Source: Thermoplasmata archaeon (GTDB lineage Bacteria > Actinomycetota > Acidimicrobiia > Acidimicrobiales > Acidimicrobiaceae). From it: 23,754 bases of DNA. Location of the stretch: assembly GCA_021836665.1 (NCBI GenBank), contig JAKBHQ010000121.1, positions 1-23,754 of the forward strand, read 5' to 3'. Below, in pieces: positions 1 through 7,720 of this stretch; the first letter of the stretch is position 1; each line of letters begins with the position of its first letter. The translations under genes were made by a program, and so were the position numbers. The notes below the pieces were generated by a model, which saw only the letters and a list, made by a program, of their open reading frames with translations, was not told the DNA's origin and did not search any database.

Positions 1-1026
1 GGCAAAACGATCCTTGGCGCTGTCGAAACTTATCCCATTTGGGAGCTTTGCCCTCTTTTTTCTCCTTGGCTTTTTATCAACCACAGGCGGTATATCGCCT
101 GCATCCCAATTTATAATTGGACTGCCGAGGTAGCGCTTTTGAGTGGCTTCGATCCAGCTGTAAAAGTTTACTCGAAGCTCTTCTGAGGAAATGACCTGAG
201 GCAACTTGCTTAGCTCAAAGAAGAAGGCTCTTAGCCCAGATTCCTCAGAATAGGCGAATTCACACTCCCAAAGTCCCTCACCAACAGCGATCACCGAGCT
301 AGCCAGTCCCGAAGATCTGATTATCTTCGCGTCGGTCTCGCCTACCCTGATCTTGGCATACTTCAGGTTGTCGTCGTCTACGAACCAGGCCTGCTCTGAG
401 AGTACTCGGCCCTTACTCGGTCTCGTCGGCCTTTGGTAGTGCGAATCTTTGATGATCTCGATGGGTCCATTAATGCGGTCAACTCGGAAGGTTCTGATGC
501 TGTCTAGGGATACATCTCTACCGGTTAAATACCATCTCCCCCATCTAGACGATATCTGATGAATTTCAATCTTTCGCAAGGTATCCGAATAGCGAAAACT
601 GACCACCTTGGCCCTAGTGGCGGCCTCATAAAGCGCTCCGAGGAGCTCTGGCCGAGCCAGGTCTACAAACGCGGAGGTATTCCCACTTATGATGTAGCCA
701 AGTTTGCTGGCGAGGTCCAAGGGTGGCTTACCCTCGACCCTTACCATAGCCAGAGCGCTGGCAAGTGCGATGCTCTCCTCGTCATCCAGAATCACATTCA
801 ATACGACTGCGGACGGATTAATGGTATACCCGGTTTCGCCCGATGGCAGTTGGACCACCTCTATTGGAATCCCGACTCCCCGCAGGTCCGATTTTGCCCG
901 TTCCAGAGTCTTCCGCCTAGTCTCCGGGGTACCTGACATCCCTTCAAGTCGCTCGTCAATTTCTCTTAATGTGAGTGGTTTCGACGCTTCGAGCAGCATC
1001 TGAGTCAAATTCACCAGTCTCACCAT
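1..1026 (-). CDS. pafB: WYL-domain transcriptional regulator, PafB-like, partial at left edge (probably fused PafB-PafC)
   Basis: On the minus strand an open frame of 342 codons runs without a stop from ATG 1026 to the window edge, so the 3' end is missing. The start MVRLVNLTQMLLEASKPLT, followed by EIDERLEG and RRKTLERAKSDLRGVGIPIE, is the winged-helix N-terminus typical of PafB. The middle (ATRAKVVSFRYSD, then SSRWGRWYLTGRDVS and SIRTFRVDRI) is the WYL core, here with RWY in the signature. PafB and PafC form the mycobacterial DNA-damage-responsive activator and are encoded near the proteasome accessory ligase. The frame passes the usual PafB end (about 330 residues) through a basic linker (KKPRRKKRAKLPNG) into SFDSAKDRFA, which resembles the start of a PafC half. 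GTG 1044 and GTG 1038 are alternative starts; a TAA lies just upstream, at 1056-1054. The family assignment is firm; the fusion is inferred. Confidence 0.85.
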   Translation of the reverse strand, partial: MVRLVNLTQMLLEASKPLTLREIDERLEGMSGTPETRRKTLERAKSDLRGVGIPIEVVQLPSGETGYTINPSAVVLNVILDDEESIALASALAMVRVEGKPPLDLASKLGYIISGNTSAFVDLARPELLGALYEAATRAKVVSFRYSDTLRKIEIHQISSRWGRWYLTGRDVSLDSIRTFRVDRINGPIEIIKDSHYQRPTRPSKGRVLSEQAWFVDDDNLKYAKIRVGETDAKIIRSSGLASSVIAVGEGLWECEFAYSEESGLRAFFFELSKLPQVISSEELRVNFYSWIEATQKRYLGSPIINWDAGDIPPVVDKKPRRKKRAKLPNGISFDSAKDRFA

Positions 1027-1080
1027 TGGATCTACCACAGCCACATGCAAAGATTACATCGACCGGGCCGAACCCGGGTC

Positions 1081-1202
1081 ATCATGTCTTGCCCAAAACG
1101 ACCAGGCTGGGCAGCTATCACCCGCGCCTTTAGAGACCACCCTAGGTCTGAAATGACTCTCCCGACCTTGGATGCCATCATCCGCGCCTAGAGAAACCAT
1201 CC
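1081..1202. repeat. Imperfect tandem repeat, about 60-bp period
   Basis: ATCACCCGCGCC at 1117-1128 recurs as ATCATCCGCGCC at 1177-1188, exactly 60 bp apart. Similar flanks (a GAC-rich stretch before, AGAGACCACC / AGAGAAACCA after) indicate two degenerate copies of a longer unit. It lies 55-175 bp upstream of the pafB-like start, so a regulatory role is possible but unproven. Confidence 0.6.
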
Positions 1203-1430
1203 GTAAAAAAGTGTCTCGCCTAATTTAGATTGCTTCAGCTCAAAGCAGTTAATAAAAATAAAAAGTGTCCCGGAACATACCTTCATCTAAAGAAACCGAA
1301 CTCGTTCCTATCGAAATTGTGTTTGACACCCTTGAGAAAACCCCGCTAAGCAAAATAGCCCGACGCCTAAAGCGGACGGTTCTCCTGCAGCGAGCACTCC
1401 TCATTTGAAATAAATGTAAACCTGGCCAGC

Positions 1431-1460
1431 GAGGGGTAGCGAGGGGTAGCGAGGGGTAGC
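1431..1460. repeat. Three tandem copies of a 10-bp direct repeat
   Basis: GAGGGGTAGC occurs three times in immediate succession, preceded by AGC and followed by GAAAAATG, so a fourth copy begins and breaks off. The 10-bp period is one helical turn, placing all copies on one face of the DNA. It lies about 175 bp upstream of ctaG. Confidence 0.85.
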
Positions 1461-1635
1461 GAAAAATGATACACCCTACAGGGTCGGTGAGTGAAAAGCA
1501 TTTTCGACTTTTGGCAAGCACGTCTCGTCCAGTTTCGGACAAATTACATCTATAAATGACGGCTCGCTGTGGTTTTCGTCACAATTTTGAAATACGATAT
1601 ATAGGTAGTAGTTCTGGAAAAAAGGGGGGTTGAGG

Positions 1636-2733
1636 TTGCTATTTTTAGTCGCTTCAAAGCACCCAGTTGCCAAGTTTTCGCTACCATACAATTTGCACCT
1701 TTTGGATCTGGCTATCACCCTCGCCGCATTCCTCCTCTATTACATAGTCCTCGCACATCACGGCAAGGAGATTGACTCCGCTTCCCGCGTTGCAGCCCAT
1801 CCGTCAAATACTCAAAGAAATGAGTTGGAGGTGCCACATGCGATTGAACTGGACGCGGAGACCTACAAGGACACCATCGACAATAGATATCCAACCGACC
1901 CCGATGACTTACCAGAACTCTACGTTGATGATGATGACGAGGAGGATGAGGAGCCAGGCTGGTTAGCCGAGAAAAATAGGCTTTTTTGGGCGGCAAGCTC
2001 CACTAGAGAGAAGTTCTACTTCACCTTAGGTGCGCTGACGTTGTACTTCGCTAACTCCTGGCCACTTGCAGACCTTGCCGACAAGTATTCGATCCTGGCA
2101 CATCTTATGCAACATCTCTATATCGCGCTAATTGCGGTGCCATTGATGCTAGTGGGTACCCCCCGATGGGTCTTTGGAAGACTGACCAAGCCACGCTTCC
2201 TTGATTGGACTCTTTCCAAGGTAACTAGGTCTTTCGTTGCAACGGTCATCTTCTCCATCACAATGGTTTCGACGATGCTTCCGCCGATTGTCTCAGCCGA
2301 AACCAGTTCCTGGCTATTTCATGATTTCGTCCATCTCTGGATTGGCCTCGCAGCTGCGATCATGTGGATACCGGCGCTTAAGCTCCTTCCAGGTACCAGA
2401 CAGCTCACCACCGCCGGGCGTATCGCATATCTATTCACCCAAAGCCTCCTCCCCAATGTTCCGGCTATCGTGTTGGTATTCTCCAGGCACTCGTTTTACC
2501 CAATGTATGCTAAAACCGCTGCCGCTATTGGCATCTCCGCAGTCGCCGACCAGCAACTCGCAGGGGCCGTCGGGAAAATCTTCTCACTGCTTGTCTTCTG
2601 GGGGGCCGCCGTTGGCATACTACTGCGGGCCAATCGAGATGAAGAGCTTGGGGTTGATCCAGACCTAATAACATGGGATGACGTCGAACGCGAATTTGAG
2701 CGTACCTCGAAGAAGGTTACGCCAGAAAACTAG
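1636..2733 (+). CDS. ctaG: Cytochrome c oxidase assembly factor, caa3 CtaG family
   Basis: An integral membrane protein of about 365 residues. The caa3_CtaG domain is seen from about residue 130: NSWPLADLADKY, then HLMQHLYIALIAVPLMLVG, and near the end ADQQLAGAVGKI, the most recognisable C-terminal motif. Family members assist copper delivery and assembly of haem-copper oxidases. About 110 residues precede the domain: one hydrophobic helix (LDLAITLAAFLLYYIVLA) and then a strongly acidic loop with a run of Asp/Glu around residue 100. TTG 1636 is chosen because the G-run at 1624-1629 is about six bases upstream; TTG 1630, in the same frame, abuts that run. typA follows 73 bases downstream on the same strand. 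The C-terminus is charged and probably cytoplasmic. Confidence 0.87.
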   Translation: MLFLVASKHPVAKFSLPYNLHLLDLAITLAAFLLYYIVLAHHGKEIDSASRVAAHPSNTQRNELEVPHAIELDAETYKDTIDNRYPTDPDDLPELYVDDDDEEDEEPGWLAEKNRLFWAASSTREKFYFTLGALTLYFANSWPLADLADKYSILAHLMQHLYIALIAVPLMLVGTPRWVFGRLTKPRFLDWTLSKVTRSFVATVIFSITMVSTMLPPIVSAETSSWLFHDFVHLWIGLAAAIMWIPALKLLPGTRQLTTAGRIAYLFTQSLLPNVPAIVLVFSRHSFYPMYAKTAAAIGISAVADQQLAGAVGKIFSLLVFWGAAVGILLRANRDEELGVDPDLITWDDVEREFERTSKKVTPEN

Positions 2734-2741
2734 GCGGCGCA

Positions 2742-2779
2742 GCGCAACTCCAAACTAGGAACTCCTAGTAGATTTGCGC
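2742..2779 (+). promoter_or_regulatory. Two-part stem-loop in the ctaG-typA gap
   Basis: The inner arms ACTAGGA (2754-2760) and TCCTAGT (2763-2769) are perfectly complementary. The outer arms GCGCAA (2742-2747) and TTGCGC (2774-2779) are also complementary, separated from the inner stem by short internal loops. There is no U-tract. The structure ends 18 bases before the typA Shine-Dalgarno, so it may be a leader structure or a U-less terminator for ctaG. Confidence 0.6.
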
Positions 2780-2806
2780 GAAGAGCCCATATAAATTAGG
2801 AGAAAA

Positions 2807-4636
2807 GTGCCCGTCAGGGAAGATCTGCGAAACATCGCCATTATTGCCCATGTAGACCACGGCAAGACAACACTAGTGGACTCAATGCTCAAGCAGTCCG
2901 GAGTCTTTAGGGACAACCAAGAGGTTCAAGATCGGGTGTTAGATTCGGGCGATCTAGAGCGCGAGAAGGGCATAACGATCCTCGCCAAAAATATCGCTAT
3001 CAATTGGCATGGTTTGAGGGTCAACATAGTTGACACACCCGGCCACGCCGACTTCGGCGGAGAGGTAGAGCGAGGATTGCTAATGGTAGACGGAGCAGTC
3101 CTGCTAGTTGATGCTGCGGAGGGACCGCTACCACAGACTCGTTTCGTCCTTAGGAAAGCCCTCGACCTCAAGCTACCGATAATCACCGTCCTCAACAAGG
3201 TTGATCGCCCTGATGCCAGGGTGAAGGAAGTTCTAGACGAAGTGCTGGAGTTATTCTTTGACCTCGAAGCCGACGAACATCAGATCGAATTTCCAACCCT
3301 CTATGCATCGGGGCGTAATGGCTGGGCGAGTTTAGATCCCAATCAGCACGGCACCGATCTTTCTCCGCTTTTCGACGCCATCAAGGCGGACGTGCCAGCT
3401 CCAAGCTACGAAGAGTCCATGCCACTCTCGGCGATGGTAGCAAACATCGACGGTAGTCCCTACCTCGGTCGACTGGCAATATCCCGGATAAGCAGTGGAA
3501 GGCTAAAAAAGGGACAGCAGGTTGCTTGGTTCCCTAAGGACTCTGAAATGAAAAAAGTCCGGATAGTCGAGCTCTTCGTGCCGGACAATCTGGACCGGAA
3601 GTCAGTCGACGAAGTTGGACCGGGAGAAATCGCAATCTTTGCTGGGTTAGAAGACGTATCTATCGGCGACAGTATCTCTGATCCGGAAAACCCCATAAGA
3701 CTTCCTCCAATCACGGTGGATGAACCGGCTATTTCAATGACATTTTCGGTAAACTCTTCACCCATGGCCGGTCGTGAAGGCACGAAGGTGACCGCGAGAT
3801 TGATCGGTTCACGACTCAGCCAAGAATTGATCGGAAACGTTTCATTGAAGGTCCTCACCACCGACAGAACCGACACCTGGGAGGTGCAGGGCAGAGGCGA
3901 ACTCGCATTAGCAGTACTGATAGAGACCATGAGGCGTGAAGGTTTCGAACTTACCGTCGGGAAGCCGCAGGCTATAACCAGGATCATTAATGACAAACTA
4001 TGCGAACCCTACGAGCGACTTGAAGTCGATATCCCAGAAGAGCATTTCGGGTCCCTAACCCAATGCGTATCGCCCAGAAAGGCGACCCTGGTTTCTATCG
4101 TCGCCAACGGCTCGGGCTGGACTCGGGCAATATTTAGGATCCCCTCGAGGGGTCTACTCGGTCTCCGTAGCGATGTGTTGTCCCAAACAAAAGGCACTGC
4201 GATCATCCACCATGCCTTCGATGGGTATTCAGAGCATGCTGGCGATATCAAAGCTAGGGCTTCCGGTTCTTTAGTTGCCGATCGCATAGGCGTATCCACC
4301 GGATATGCGCTGATCAACCTGCAGGAAAGGGGCCAGCTTTTTATCGCTCCCGGCGAGGACGTTTACGAAGGAATGGTCATCGGGGAAAACTCGAGGACCG
4401 AGGACATGGATGTCAATCCGACCAAGGAAAAGAAACTAAATAACATCAGGTCATCGACATCCGAAGAACTCGTAAGGCTCTCACCGCCCAAGAAGCTGAC
4501 GCTTGAAGCCGCCCTAGAATTTATAGCAGAAGATGAGTGCCTAGAGGTCACCCCCTTGTCGGTGAGGATAAGAAAGACATCCCTGATCCAAAGTGACCGG
4601 GCGAGAAATAGAACCTCGAAGCGGCAGGCCGACTGA
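2807..4636 (+). CDS. typA: Translational GTPase TypA/BipA
   Basis: A 609-residue ribosome-associated GTPase of usual family length. G motifs are all present: G1 AHVDHGKTT (14-22), G2 EKGITI (53-58), G3 DTPGH (76-80) and G4 NKVD (130-133). Elongation-factor-like domains II, III and V follow, then the BipA-specific C-terminal domain, which includes the motif KKLNNIRSS. TypA/BipA binds the 70S ribosome and supports ribosome assembly and stress adaptation. GTG 2807 is preceded by a good Shine-Dalgarno, AGGAG at 2798-2802. The last 15 or so residues are basic and probably flexible. No substitutions are seen in the nucleotide-binding motifs. Confidence 0.97.
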   Translation: MPVREDLRNIAIIAHVDHGKTTLVDSMLKQSGVFRDNQEVQDRVLDSGDLEREKGITILAKNIAINWHGLRVNIVDTPGHADFGGEVERGLLMVDGAVLLVDAAEGPLPQTRFVLRKALDLKLPIITVLNKVDRPDARVKEVLDEVLELFFDLEADEHQIEFPTLYASGRNGWASLDPNQHGTDLSPLFDAIKADVPAPSYEESMPLSAMVANIDGSPYLGRLAISRISSGRLKKGQQVAWFPKDSEMKKVRIVELFVPDNLDRKSVDEVGPGEIAIFAGLEDVSIGDSISDPENPIRLPPITVDEPAISMTFSVNSSPMAGREGTKVTARLIGSRLSQELIGNVSLKVLTTDRTDTWEVQGRGELALAVLIETMRREGFELTVGKPQAITRIINDKLCEPYERLEVDIPEEHFGSLTQCVSPRKATLVSIVANGSGWTRAIFRIPSRGLLGLRSDVLSQTKGTAIIHHAFDGYSEHAGDIKARASGSLVADRIGVSTGYALINLQERGQLFIAPGEDVYEGMVIGENSRTEDMDVNPTKEKKLNNIRSSTSEELVRLSPPKKLTLEAALEFIAEDECLEVTPLSVRIRKTSLIQSDRARNRTSKRQAD

Positions 4637-4766
4637 CGTTTGCAGACTCTGGACGTATCGGTCGTCGCCCTGAAAAGGAATCCAAGACCATCCGACACCG
4701 TCAGTGGGTCGAACTATGGCCTAACTGGTCAACTTCAGACGCTCCAGGACCACTGCCAAGCGAAGG

Positions 4767-4781
4767 TGCGGGGACCCCGCA
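4767..4781 (+). terminator. GC-rich hairpin downstream of typA, no U-tract
   Basis: TGCGGGG and CCCCGCA flank a single A, realistically a 6-bp stem with a three-base loop. It sits between the convergent typA and lipoprotein genes. Lack of a T-run makes this a weak call; U-less hairpin terminators have been proposed in actinobacteria. Confidence 0.4.
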
Positions 4782-4819
4782 AAGGTGGTGGCCCTTCTGA
4801 GCGTCAACTAACGGTGATC

Positions 4820-5221
4820 CTAAAAAGGGTGTGCTAAATTGAAACTGGATCGGTATAAGTAGATAGTCCCCACCCTTTTGGAAGTACCGAGTGAATAGAC
4901 CTCCAATAACTCTCCCTTTTTAGTGCCGTTTTCTAACCTGAAACCAACTACGCACAGCGGTGCCGATGAGTCATACCGCTTCAGGTGCACAAATCGTCTT
5001 GCAGCGGCTTTGGATATTTCTCGCATCCCCAAAAACTGAGAGTCTGAAGGTTGAGTCGCAATCGCCGCAGACAACGACGCTAAGCAGTTCGACGCCGAAG
5101 TCCCTGCAAGCGAATTTGACCCCCCGCAACCAGAGAGCAAGGCGCCGGAGATAGCGAGGCCGGATACGGCCAGACCGGTACAAACTCTAGATAATGAGCG
5201 CCTTGCGGGATCAGATCTCAT
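4820..5221 (-). CDS. Small predicted lipoprotein, function unknown
   Basis: A 133-residue protein with a type II signal peptide: a basic start (RSDPARRSLSR), a hydrophobic core and a lipobox LLSGC with the lipidated Cys at residue 32. After cleavage about 100 residues remain on the outer face of the membrane. They include two further cysteines (NCL and LCV) that could form a disulphide; I recognise no family. Its ATG overlaps the stop of the upstream membrane protein by 11 bases, which suggests translational coupling and a shared role or at least joint expression. The mature part is Ser/Ala-rich at first, then ordinary mixed sequence (ENGTKKGELLEVYSLG). It could be a lineage-specific accessory to the membrane protein. 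Confidence 0.75.
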   Translation of the reverse strand: MRSDPARRSLSRVCTGLAVSGLAISGALLSGCGGSNSLAGTSASNCLASLSAAIATQPSDSQFLGMREISKAAARRFVHLKRYDSSAPLCVVGFRLENGTKKGELLEVYSLGTSKRVGTIYLYRSSFNLAHPF

Positions 5222-6260
5222 TACTGGTCACCCACCCATCTTCCCTTTCGCCTTGTCTCGCCTCAAAGTACTTGATCACCCCGTGTGAAATAGCACCCAG
5301 TGGCAGCAGTAACCAGTAACTGAAGAGCCGGTAAAGTACCACCGCTGCAATAGCGGGAACCTCATGACCTCCAAATGCGACCAGCGCTACGGCCATCGAA
5401 CCTTCCACCACGCCTAGTCCTCCGGGTGTCAGAGGGAGGTTTGCAGCTAGAGCACCGACCGAATATGACAACACGACACCCAGGAGTGAAACTTGAGAAT
5501 GAGTGCTATGCAGCATCAAGAAAAGTACCGCCAGGTCAAATAGCCAATTCAAAAAGGCCGCCACGAACCCAAAAGCGGTCTCCGTCCTGCCAATCTTGAT
5601 CAACTGGGTTCGAGCCCTCGCCTCGTTGGCGGCTCTGACGGCTTCTACTCCTCCTTTGCGAATCGACTTCAAGTAGTTGATCCAGTAAGCAAACCTGGAG
5701 ACAACTAGTTCAGCCTTGAGTACCATGAATAGAAGTAAGCCAACCACCAGGGCTAAGAATGCCATATCGACAGGAGACACCAGGCCCTCAGCCTGACCTT
5801 GATCTCCTAGCGCCCCAACCACGGCGAGGACGACGAGTGCCAAGATCGTTAGAATGTTAAGTCCCGCCAATACCAACGCCGACCGCGACGGATCGAGCGA
5901 CAGCCTACGCAGTCGATGGTAGAAGTAATATGTCGAAGCGGCGGCACCAAAAGGAACCGAATTACCCAGTGCGGTCGATGCTGATGAAGCCAGCACTAGC
6001 TTTACAAAGGGAAGTCTCCGCTGCATGCCACGGATCAAGTAGTAGGAGACCGAGGCGTACGCTGCAAGTGACAGTAGCTCAAGAACTATTGCGAGGGCCA
6101 CGTAGGAAAGGTCGAGGGTGGCGAAATAGTGCTCGATCCCCTTTAGCTCGATAACCTTCGATCGGAGGAAGTAGATCGCCAGGCCGACGGTACCAGCCAT
6201 GAGGAGAAGGCCAATCCACCTTTTAGCAGTCTTCGTCGTTCGATAACCTGAAAAAGACAC
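5211..6260 (-). CDS. UPF0104 / lysylphosphatidylglycerol synthase TM-domain family membrane protein
   Basis: A 349-residue polytopic membrane protein of the flippase-like LPG_synthase_TM family, with about eight hydrophobic segments starting at RWIGLLLMAGTVGLAIYFL. Two family hallmarks are visible: GNSVPFGAAAS (99-109) and, later, LPLTPGGLGVVEGS. Relatives without a synthase domain are usually annotated as lipid or glycolipid translocators; no soluble catalytic domain is present here. GTG 6260 is preceded by an AAGGGGA Shine-Dalgarno six bases upstream. It is the first gene of a two-gene operon with the overlapping lipoprotein and is divergent from the FAD-oxidoreductase operon. The substrate cannot be read from the sequence. 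Confidence 0.85.
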   Translation of the reverse strand: MSFSGYRTTKTAKRWIGLLLMAGTVGLAIYFLRSKVIELKGIEHYFATLDLSYVALAIVLELLSLAAYASVSYYLIRGMQRRLPFVKLVLASSASTALGNSVPFGAAASTYYFYHRLRRLSLDPSRSALVLAGLNILTILALVVLAVVGALGDQGQAEGLVSPVDMAFLALVVGLLLFMVLKAELVVSRFAYWINYLKSIRKGGVEAVRAANEARARTQLIKIGRTETAFGFVAAFLNWLFDLAVLFLMLHSTHSQVSLLGVVLSYSVGALAANLPLTPGGLGVVEGSMAVALVAFGGHEVPAIAAVVLYRLFSYWLLLPLGAISHGVIKYFEARQGEREDGWVTSNEI

Positions 6261-6403
6261 CGCTTGTCCCCTTATGGCGTTAGCCTAGGCAAAGAGATTT
6301 TTAGCTCGGCTAATCGCATAGAAGCTTATGGGGCAAGCTGCCAACTGCGTTAGCCTTGTCGGAGAATCCCGCTTTTGGGAGCTTTACATCAAAAGGGTTG
6401 GGT
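6261..6403. promoter_or_regulatory. Divergent promoter region with paired direct repeats
   Basis: GCGTTAGCCT occurs at 6277-6286 and again at 6347-6356, exactly 70 bp apart. The left copy runs into the palindrome GCCTAGGC (6283-6290). The repeats lie between the two divergent starts and could be a shared operator; I see no strong -35/-10 pair. Confidence 0.45.
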
Positions 6404-7717
6404 TTGAGCGTACAACTAGACAAAGACGCACCGGTAGTCATAGTTGGTGGTGGGCTAGCGGGACTTGCATGTGCAAATCAACTAGACAAGCTCAAAATCG
6501 AATATCTCTTAATTGAGTCGACCGATCGCCTCGGCGGGCGTGTCGGGAGCAAGAAGGTCGATGGTTTTACCATAGACATCGGATTTCAGACTTTTCAGGA
6601 GTCCTACCCTGAGCCAAGGCGGCTATTGGATCCGGCCTTGCTAGAACTGACTCGCTTTTACAGAGGCCTTTACGTACAAGGCGATGACGATGGACGAAGT
6701 AGGTTCTTGCTTTCCGATCCCCTCAAATACCCCGGGGCGCTTGCGGATATACTCGCGTCGAAGCTGGTAACTACATCGGATATCACAAGTTTCCTAAGGG
6801 CGATCTCACAGCTGGCTACTAAGGCGAAAAGGCGCCTCGCCTCAAAAGAACCAACCAAGGACTTCCTGTTAGCTATCGGAGCAAGATCTCCCCTCATTAA
6901 AACAGTTGTAGAACCATTTTTGAGCGGAGTCTTCATCGAAGACGAGCTGATGACCCCCCTTTCGTTGGCCAAGTTTGTCCTCGGGCGCCTCTTACTTGGC
7001 CCTAGCTCCATTCCCCTCACGGGAATGCAAATGATCCCCAACCTGCTAGCCAAAGAGATCAATGGAGAGGTAAGGCTGTCTCAGCGCGCAACTTCTATAA
7101 CAAAAGGTGCGGTCAGGTTAGCTGACGGTACGGAGATTCCCGCTTCAGCGGTTGTCCTCGCTACGCAGCTATCCGTCGCTAATGACCTGCTGAAGTTAGG
7201 TCTCACTGGCCAGCTATCAAAGCCAGTCGGCTACTTCTACTTCGTGTGCGATCGCCGGCCACTCGAACACCCAGCAGTATTCACTCCCAGCCGAAACCTA
7301 GGTCCCATCCTCACCGTCACTACGATAAGCGACGTAGCTCAGAGCTACCTTCCCAAAGATTCCAAGGGTAAGGACGTTCATCTCGTTTCGGTTTCAACCC
7401 TGACAACGGAGGGCGACAAACCACAGCTGCTGGTAGATGAAACCTTACGCGAATTAACCACACTTTTTGGACCGGAAGTCTCACAGTGGCAGGAATTGAC
7501 GTCTGGTGTCATAGCTGACGCACTGCCCAGGCAATTTGGTACTACCACCATTCCCAACGGAAACCCCGAGGTAGCCGATGGAATTTTCATTTGCGGCGAC
7601 TACACCGATACTCCATCCATCAATGGTGCCTTATTTTCGGGCAGACGGGCGGCAATCGCATTGGCAGATCGAAGACACTCCCCTAAGGGCCACTTCTCAC
7701 CCCTGGTAGGTGGATAG
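6404..7717 (+). CDS. FAD-dependent oxidoreductase (amine oxidase / protoporphyrinogen oxidase-like fold)
   Basis: About 437 residues. The N-terminus has the ADP-binding motif VVIVGGGLAGLACANQL, then an acidic residue ending the second strand (LLIES) and DRLGGRVGS, typical of flavin amine oxidases, phytoene desaturases and HemY-like enzymes. The C-terminus has the FAD-contacting motif GDYTDTPSINGALFSGRRAA. The substrate is not evident. An in-frame TTG at 6356 would add 16 residues, but TTG 6404 has AAAAGGG (6391-6397) six bases upstream and leaves the Rossmann strand about ten residues from the start, so it is preferred. It is the first gene of a four-gene operon, only three bases from the carboxylase subunit, and could act with the downstream split-barrel protein, but that is speculation. 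Confidence 0.88.
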   Translation: MSVQLDKDAPVVIVGGGLAGLACANQLDKLKIEYLLIESTDRLGGRVGSKKVDGFTIDIGFQTFQESYPEPRRLLDPALLELTRFYRGLYVQGDDDGRSRFLLSDPLKYPGALADILASKLVTTSDITSFLRAISQLATKAKRRLASKEPTKDFLLAIGARSPLIKTVVEPFLSGVFIEDELMTPLSLAKFVLGRLLLGPSSIPLTGMQMIPNLLAKEINGEVRLSQRATSITKGAVRLADGTEIPASAVVLATQLSVANDLLKLGLTGQLSKPVGYFYFVCDRRPLEHPAVFTPSRNLGPILTVTTISDVAQSYLPKDSKGKDVHLVSVSTLTTEGDKPQLLVDETLRELTTLFGPEVSQWQELTSGVIADALPRQFGTTTIPNGNPEVADGIFICGDYTDTPSINGALFSGRRAAIALADRRHSPKGHFSPLVGG

Positions 7718-7720
7718 CAG

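Larger units (their letters stand above)
1045..1629. other. Intergenic region between divergent pafB-like gene and ctaG
   Basis: About 585 bases without a convincing gene. It holds an imperfect 60-bp-period repeat (1081-1202), a repeated AAAAAGTGTC (1206-1215 and 1260-1269), and three exact copies of a decamer (1431-1460). A TTGACA lies at 1323-1328, but no good -10 element follows at 17-18 bp. Small minus-strand open frames here have no recognisable domain and run across the repeats. Confidence 0.6.

Noticed and set aside
1249..1718. Two overlapping minus-strand frames (97 and 80 codons)
   Set aside because: No domain, no good Shine-Dalgarno; one crosses the triplicate decamer and the other runs over the start of ctaG.
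4640..4837. Plus-strand frame of 65 codons after typA
   Set aside because: No ribosome binding site, odd composition, and it runs into the end of the convergent lipoprotein gene.
4823..4879. AAAAGGGTG and CACCCTTTT as a stem
   Set aside because: The arms are about 40 bases apart and both lie in the lipoprotein's 3' coding region; probably chance.
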